NCBI RefSeq assembly: GCF_001012815.1
Contig: NZ_JYJP01000070.1
Coordinates: 1-64,000, forward strand
Source of the DNA: Vibrio mexicanus
Lineage (GTDB): Bacteria > Pseudomonadota > Gammaproteobacteria > Enterobacterales > Vibrionaceae
DNA length: 64,000 nucleotides
Direction: 5' to 3'
Made by a program: the position numbers and the translations under genes. How positions within the stretch are numbered: the stretch's first letter is position 1; each line of letters begins with the position of its first letter. The notes under the pieces are model-generated. The model saw only the letters and a program-made list of their open reading frames with translations. It searched no databases and was not told where the DNA came from. Shown here one piece after another: positions 59,004-64,000 of the stretch.

Positions 59004-59327
59004 ATGGCATTTGAAAAAGTATGTGAAATCACAGACATCGTTCCAGGCACTGGCGTTTGTGCATTGGTAAAAGACCAACAAGTGGCAGTCTTTCGTCCTT
59101 CAGAAACGGAAGAAGTATTTGCTATCAGCAACATGGACCCATTTGCTCGTTCAAACGTGTTATCACGCGGTTTGATCGGTGAGCACAAAGGTGAGCTTTG
59201 GGTAGCAAGCCCGTTGAAGAAACAGCACTTTAACCTAGCAACAGGTGCGTGCATGGAAGATGAGCGTTTCAGCGTGAAAGCATTCAAAGCGCGAGTTGTA
59301 AAAGGCGCCGTTGAGATTGCTGGCTAA
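59004..59327 (+). CDS. nirD: NADH-dependent nitrite reductase, small subunit
   Basis: A 107-aa Rieske-type subunit of NirBD. The fold is kept (DIVPGTGVCALVKDQQVAVFRP..., SPLKKQHFNLATGAC), but the Rieske Cys-His pairs are absent, as is normal for NirD. GGAG lies 8 nt before the ATG, and it begins 16 nt after nirB. Confidence 0.95.
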   Translation: MAFEKVCEITDIVPGTGVCALVKDQQVAVFRPSETEEVFAISNMDPFARSNVLSRGLIGEHKGELWVASPLKKQHFNLATGACMEDERFSVKAFKARVVKGAVEIAG

Positions 59328-59388
59328 TTGATAAATCAAATGGGCTCATCGATGTACCGTGAGCCTGACTTGAAGAGTCAATAGATTA

Positions 59389-59433
59389 AAGGTTCCCGCT
59401 TTTCGAAGTAGGGTCGCTTAAGCGAGGAGCCTT
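59389..59433 (+). other. Stable hairpin between nirD and nirC
   Basis: Left arm AAGGTTCCCGCTT (59389-59401) pairs with AAGCGAGGAGCCTT (59420-59433) with one bulged base and one G-U pair. There is no immediate T-run, so this is more likely an RNA-processing, stabilising or attenuating structure than a plain terminator. It sits in the 147-bp gap between nirD and nirC. Confidence 0.5.
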
Positions 59434-59474
59434 TCCCTATTAACTTTTTAATCTTTTAAACTTACGGAGAGACA

Positions 59475-60326
59475 ATGATGTCTGACTTTAAACCTGCTGA
59501 ATTCGTGCAAACGATGATTAACGTTGGTGAAGCAAAAACAAAAACCAACGCGCGTGACCTAATCTTGCGCGGCTTTATGGCTGGTATCATCCTTTCGCTA
59601 GCGGTAGTTCTAGCATTAACCACGATTACTCAAACTGGTATCGGTGTTGTTGGTGCACTAGTGTTCCCAGTAGGCTTTGTAATCTTAAGTATCATGGGTT
59701 ACGACCTAGTGACAGGTGTATTTGGTCTTGCTCCTCTAGCAAAATTTGAAAACCGCCCAGGCATTACATGGAACCGCGTTCTACGTTGCTGGGGTTTGGT
59801 TGGCCTAGGTAACCTTCTGGGCTCAATCTTTATCGCTTACATCGTGACTCTTTCAATGACACATAACTTCACAACCGATGGCGGCGCAGTAGCAAAAACA
59901 ATCATCAACGCTTCAACAGCACGTTCTGCAGGCTTCGAAGAGATGGGTGTGAACGGTTGGATCACGTGTTTCGTTCGCGGCATTCTATGTAACCTAATGG
60001 TGTGTCTAGGCGTAATTGGTAACATGACGGCACGTCGTCTAAGTGGCCGTATCGCAGCGATGTGGTTCCCAATCTTCATCTTCTTCGCGCTTGTATTTGA
60101 GCACGCGGTAGTAAACATGTTCCTATTCCCACTAGGTATGATGCTGGGTGCTGATTTTGGTATCGCGACTTGGTTGAACTACAACCTTATCCCAACCATC
60201 CTAGGTAACATCGTTGGTGGTCTTGTATTCACTTGTATTCCTCTTTACCTAACGCATGCTAAAACAGCGCCTGCGCTAGATTCAGAAGAAGTGGTTGAAG
60301 CAAAACCTGCATTTGACGCTAAATAA
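59475..60326 (+). CDS. nirC: Formate/nitrite transporter family protein (NirC-like)
   Basis: A 283-aa FNT channel with six membrane segments, e.g. FMAGIILSLAVVLALTTITQ, GALVFPVGFVILSIMGYDLV, and the pore region GILCNLMVCLGVIG and FEHAVVNMFLFPLG with the conserved pore His. The family takes up nitrite or formate. Two ATGs stand in a row, with GGAGAG upstream. It follows nirD and is the expected nitrite importer for NirBD. Confidence 0.92.
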   Translation: MMSDFKPAEFVQTMINVGEAKTKTNARDLILRGFMAGIILSLAVVLALTTITQTGIGVVGALVFPVGFVILSIMGYDLVTGVFGLAPLAKFENRPGITWNRVLRCWGLVGLGNLLGSIFIAYIVTLSMTHNFTTDGGAVAKTIINASTARSAGFEEMGVNGWITCFVRGILCNLMVCLGVIGNMTARRLSGRIAAMWFPIFIFFALVFEHAVVNMFLFPLGMMLGADFGIATWLNYNLIPTILGNIVGGLVFTCIPLYLTHAKTAPALDSEEVVEAKPAFDAK

Positions 60327-60362
60327 TTGCCTCTGAAAGTTTTATAACTTGATGGAATGAAT

Positions 60363-60398
60363 AGAGCCCTAAGGAACGGTACTTGGGGCTCTTTTTTT
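60363..60398 (+). terminator. Terminator after nirC
   Basis: AGAGCCCTA / TGGGGCTCT stem with a 13-nt loop and a run of about eight T, 37 nt after the nirC stop. It separates the nir genes from cobA. Confidence 0.85.
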
Positions 60399-60614
60399 GA
60401 TATTAGTGAAGTGCTAATGGATTGATTCTCAGAATAGCCATTAATGAAACTGTTCAATTAGATCATTTGGTTATAAATATTTCCGACTTAGTTCAAATTA
60501 ATGCTGATGTTTTCTTTCAACAACTGATAGTCTTAAAAGTTGTAAGGAAAACAAGTAAAACAATAAATTCACAAAGTTGTAGATTCAAAGGAATTGAATC
60601 GTTTGGAGCACAGA

Positions 60615-61394
60615 ATGTCAGACAGTTATCAATCGCCAAATCAGTATCAAGCGCCAAAGCAGAAGGCGGGTTTTGTATCGTTGGTTGGCGCAGGGCCGGG
60701 CGACCCAGATCTACTAACGGTAAAAGGTTATCGCGTTATTCAACAAGCAGATGTGGTTGTATACGATCGTTTGGTGTCGCAAGATATCATTGATCTCGCC
60801 AACAAAGACGCCGAAATGATTTATGTCGGCAAACAGCTCGACTTTCACTATGTACCACAAGATCAGATCAACCAAATCTTGGCAGACAAAGCCAAAGAAG
60901 GTAAACATGTGGTTCGTTTGAAAGGGGGCGATTCCTTTATTTTTGGCCGTGGTGGTGAAGAGTTAGAGTTGTTGGCAGAGCAGGGTGTAAGCTTCGAAGT
61001 GATTCCAGGCATCACGGCTGCTGCTGGTGCGACATCTTATGCAGGCATTCCATTGACTCACAGAGACCACGCGCAGAGTGTGCAGTTTATTACTGGTCAC
61101 GTTCAAAAAGATGGCAAAGAGATCCTTTGGGAATCACTCGCGCAACCTAATAATACATTGGTTTTCTACATGGGCCTTAAGCAGAGTGGCTACATTCAAG
61201 AGCAGTTACTGGCTAACAACTTCGACGAAGACATGCCATGTGCGATCATTGAAAATGGTACGCGTAAAGAACAAAAGGTTTTGACGGGTCAATTGAGTGA
61301 GCTTGCCGAGATGGCGAAGTCTGCAAAAAGCCCAGCGCTTATTGTTGTTGGCAGTGTGACGTCTTTGCACGAAAAACTGAACTGGTTTCAGTAA
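60615..61394 (+). CDS. cobA: Uroporphyrinogen-III C-methyltransferase (SUMT)
   Basis: A 259-aa SAM-dependent enzyme that methylates uroporphyrinogen III at C2 and C7 to give precorrin-2. The motifs are VGAGPGDPDLLTVKG, VVYDRLVS, GGDSFIFGRGGEE, PGITAAAGATSYAGIPLTHRD. It has only the methyltransferase part, so precorrin-2 must be finished by another enzyme. The start is the ATG at 60615 with GGAG 6 nt upstream, rather than 21 nt earlier. Its place after nirBDC points to siroheme for NirB, though a terminator stands between. Confidence 0.94.
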   Translation: MSDSYQSPNQYQAPKQKAGFVSLVGAGPGDPDLLTVKGYRVIQQADVVVYDRLVSQDIIDLANKDAEMIYVGKQLDFHYVPQDQINQILADKAKEGKHVVRLKGGDSFIFGRGGEELELLAEQGVSFEVIPGITAAAGATSYAGIPLTHRDHAQSVQFITGHVQKDGKEILWESLAQPNNTLVFYMGLKQSGYIQEQLLANNFDEDMPCAIIENGTRKEQKVLTGQLSELAEMAKSAKSPALIVVGSVTSLHEKLNWFQ

Positions 61395-61413
61395 TACAAA
61401 ATTTTTGAAAGTA

Positions 61414-61442
61414 AAAAGGGAGTCGATTATCGACTCCCTTTT
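61414..61442. terminator. Bidirectional terminator between cobA and the hybrid kinase
   Basis: Stem AAAAGGGAGTCGA / TCGACTCCCTTTT with a 3-nt loop, flanked by A and T runs; lies between two convergent genes. Confidence 0.88.
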
Positions 61443-61457
61443 GGTTTTTGAGATGTT

Positions 61458-64000
61458 CTAATTTTTTCGTTTTGAATTCAGCACCTCAAGGGCAGAATCA
61501 AAGTCAAAGTCCTCTAACGCCCGGTGGACTTTGCCAAGTTCACCTGATGAAAGTCCAACAGCTTCGCTATTTGGTAGGTTATCAAGCAAATCCAACGCTT
61601 CTGTATCACTGTCTTCAACCAGTTGGATCAACTTGTTAAACACAGCGGGATCGAAGGCGTTATCGCTTTCTGACGAGCCAGAAGTATTATTGTCACTCGA
61701 AGCTAAATCAAGCTGCGCGATGAGCTCGCTTACGACAGTCTTGAGCTCTGTAAGCATGGTTTGCTTAAGCTCTGCGTTACCTAAGTCTTGTTCATAAGAA
61801 GCGGCGGTTTCGTGAAGAGCTTGCGCACCGATATTGCCCGATACACCTTTCAAGCTATGAACGTAACGTTTCGCGTCTTCATCTGCCTTAGATATTGCTT
61901 CGGTTACTTGTGCTTGATCTTGATAGCTCTCAACAAAGCGCCTTAACAAGCGAGAGTACAGGCGTGTATCTTTGTTTGCTCTCGCCAATCCGGTTTGTGT
62001 GTCGATACTCGTCAATTCGGGGATGATCACCTCGCCCTGAGGTGTACTATCTAAGGTTTCCGCTGTTGGCTCGGCCAATGCCTTAACTAATGATGCTTTC
62101 TGTTTGGGTGTTATCCATTGAGCTAGCGTTGCGAACATGGAACCGACATCTATTGGTTTAGCGATGATGTCGTTCATGCCAGATTGCTCTGCTTTCTCTT
62201 TGTCACGTTCCATAACATTGGCCGTCATGGCGATGATTGGAATTTCTTTATCTTCAAGCTGGCCGCGAATCATTTCAGTTGCTTCGTAGCCATTCATGAT
62301 TGGCATTTGGCAATCCATCAGGATGCGTCGTAATCGTTAGCCTTGTAGTAATCAATGGCTTCACGACCGTTGTTGGCAACCGTTACTTTGATTTGCTGAC
62401 TTTCTAGCAGCTCGATCGCTAACTCTTGGTTAATCTCGTTATCTTCGACGAGAAGTAGGTGAGCGCCCGCCAGTTTTTGTACGTTAGCCAGTTGAGCCTG
62501 TTCATCAAGATCCGAACGACTGACTCGTCCACTCTCAATACCAAATAGCGTAACAATCGCATCGAACAGGTGAGATGAGGAGACTGGCTTGTCGAGAATC
62601 ATGGTTTCTGGCAGTTGGCGCTTGGCCATGGCCTCTTGCAGCTCTTCACGGCCAAATGCGGTGAGCATTAAAATACGTGGCAATTCATTCACAGCGTATT
62701 GACTGTAAAGGGCCTCGACAAAGTCGACACCTGTTTTACCAGGCATTTGCCAATCTGAAATAATCAGGTCAAATGGCGACCCCGCTTCTAGAGAGTCAGC
62801 GACTGTGTCTAACGCCTTATCGACCCGACTCACGCTGGTGGTTTGGAAGCCAAGTGATTGCAAGATATCTTCGACAATTAAACGGGCTGTCGCGTTGTCA
62901 TCAACGATCAGAACATTAAGCTCGTTGAGTGGGACAGGTACATCGATCACTTCTTCCGCTAGGGTATGGCTCACCGCCATATCGACCGTGAAGGTAAACG
63001 TCGAACCTTTACCAAATTCACTGGTTACGGAAATGTCGCCGCCCATCATTTGGCTGAGCTGTTTACTGATCGCAAGGCCCAAGCCTGTACCGCCATACTT
63101 ACGCGTGGTTGAAGAGTCTGCTTGGGTAAATTTGCTAAACAGCTTAGCCGTTTGCTCAGGCGTCATACCAATACCGCTGTCGGTCACTGAGAAGCGTAGA
63201 GTGACATTGTCACCGCTGCGTTTATCGACTTTAGCGTGAATTTTAATTTCGCCTTCTTCGGTGAATTTCACGGCGTTGTTGGCAAGGTTAATCAATATCT
63301 GCCCAAGTCTTAGTGGATCACCAACAAGGTTAGTGGGCACGTCTCGGTTGATGTGTATCAGAAGTTCTAACTCGCGTTCTGACGCTCTAAGCCCAATCAG
63401 GTTAGTGATGTTGTCGAGAACGTTCTGAAGGTGGAAGTCGACATTTTCAATATCAAGTTTACCTGCTTCGATCTTAGAGAAATCGAGAATGTCGTTGATC
63501 AAGCCTAATAAGGAATCGGCGGACAGCTTAACCTTGTGAATGTAATTGCGCTGAGCGTTGGTGAGTTCCGTTTTAAGTGCCAAGTAACTCATGCCAATAA
63601 TCGCATTCATTGGGGTACGAATTTCATGACTCATGTTTGCTAGGAAATCGGATTTAGCTTGGTTGGCCGCATCTGCTTGATCACGTGCAATTTCAAGTTG
63701 CTCGGCAAAACGTTGTAAAGCTGATTGGGCTTTATGAGCTAACAAACCAAGTAAGAAGAGCATCGAAATGAAGAAGACGCCACCAATTGCAAGATAAAGC
63801 GTGAGGTTTTGCGAGCCCATGACAACATCGCGGCGCTCAGAATAGGCAGATTCCGCCATTGAAGATAAAGCGATGTAGTTTCTGTTGAGTTGGTTTATGT
63901 TGCCTGTTGCTTGTAGGTCAAGCTCTCTAAGCTGATGGAAAGCCGTCAGATAAGATTCCGCGTTTCGCTTGAGCATATCCGATTTTTCTCTTTCTCGAAC
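61458..64000 (-). CDS. Hybrid sensor kinase with two receivers and HPt domain, frameshifted; 5' end outside window
   Basis: BarA-like multidomain kinase; the reading frame is open to the right edge, so its N-terminus is missing here. Seen in order: one membrane helix ([21 protein letters not shown]), HisKA ([16 protein letters not shown]), HATPase_c ([15 protein letters not shown]), receiver 1 ([21 protein letters not shown]), receiver 2 ([21 protein letters not shown]), and HPt ([13 protein letters not shown]). A missing base near 62323 splits receiver 2 (ANDYDAS then stop, and MDCQMPIM in the next frame). Repair joins both parts. The cognate signal is unknown. Confidence 0.9.

Noticed and set aside
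60422..60793. A 123-codon rightward frame overlapping the start of cobA
   Set aside because: It overlaps the conserved SUMT N-terminus in another frame and yields a low-quality peptide.

Overview
The window looks like a chromosomal segment of a marine gammaproteobacterium, most likely a Vibrio or close relative. Pointers are the NADH-dependent nitrite reductase set with its own siroheme methyltransferase, the 4-hydroxyphenylpyruvate/homogentisate pathway, a LapA/FrhA-like giant adhesin with T1SS-143-type repeats, a tandem glycine riboswitch ahead of an alanine/glycine symporter, and the general base and codon use. There is no tRNA, rRNA, CRISPR array or prophage. The only mobile-element trace is a short IS5-like transposase remnant at the left edge.

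Layout. 0-6 kb: a tandem universal stress protein, an alkylation-repair pair (Ada/AlkA fusion overlapping Ogt), an RlpA-like lipoprotein, and a short-chain dehydrogenase under a MerR-type promoter, convergent with a MerR regulator. 5-14.4 kb: a cold-shock protein, several small or unrecognised proteins including a lysine-rich 398-aa orphan at 7.2-8.4 kb, a penicillin-binding-type serine hydrolase, an AEC transporter, and a three-gene operon (YtkA-like protein, di-heme peroxidase, polytopic membrane protein). 14.7-27.7 kb: one giant RTX adhesin of about 4,316 residues with an N-terminal retention module and LapG-type cleavage site, a near-perfect 2.64-kb internal tandem duplication and a C-terminal RTX block. 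27.8-33 kb: a globin-like protein, pirin, an auxiliary tryptophanyl-tRNA synthetase preceded by a Trp-Trp leader peptide, Dps and an M32 carboxypeptidase. 33-46.5 kb: transporters and hydrolases, c-di-GMP proteins (HD-GYP and degenerate GGDEF/EAL), the glycine-riboswitch symporter, a hybrid kinase divergent from a periplasmic binding protein, and a NADAR-RibA fusion. 46.7-52.2 kb: a PepT-like peptidase, then hppD-hmgA-(FAH/maleylacetoacetate isomerase fusion), a complete tyrosine-to-fumarate lower pathway with a TyrR-like box. 52-61.4 kb: a phosphodiesterase, an exporter, an LDH-like enzyme, a lipocalin, then nirB-nirD-nirC-cobA with NarP- and FNR-like sites. 61.4 kb to the end: a hybrid sensor kinase with two receiver domains and an HPt domain, running off the right edge.

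A striking technical point is that at least 14 one-base indels (13 deletions, 1 insertion) break otherwise intact, conserved genes: ada/alkA, merR, cspA, the adhesin (six times), two hybrid kinases, ribA and the PepT-like gene (twice). Restoring one base at each site gives proteins of the usual family length. This pattern fits sequencing or assembly error far better than gene decay, so these genes are annotated here as whole, frameshifted CDSs.

The observations I would follow up first are the Trp-Trp leader peptide and terminator-like hairpin ahead of the auxiliary trpS, the giant adhesin with its duplicated block, the YtkA/di-heme/membrane operon, and the two enzyme fusions.
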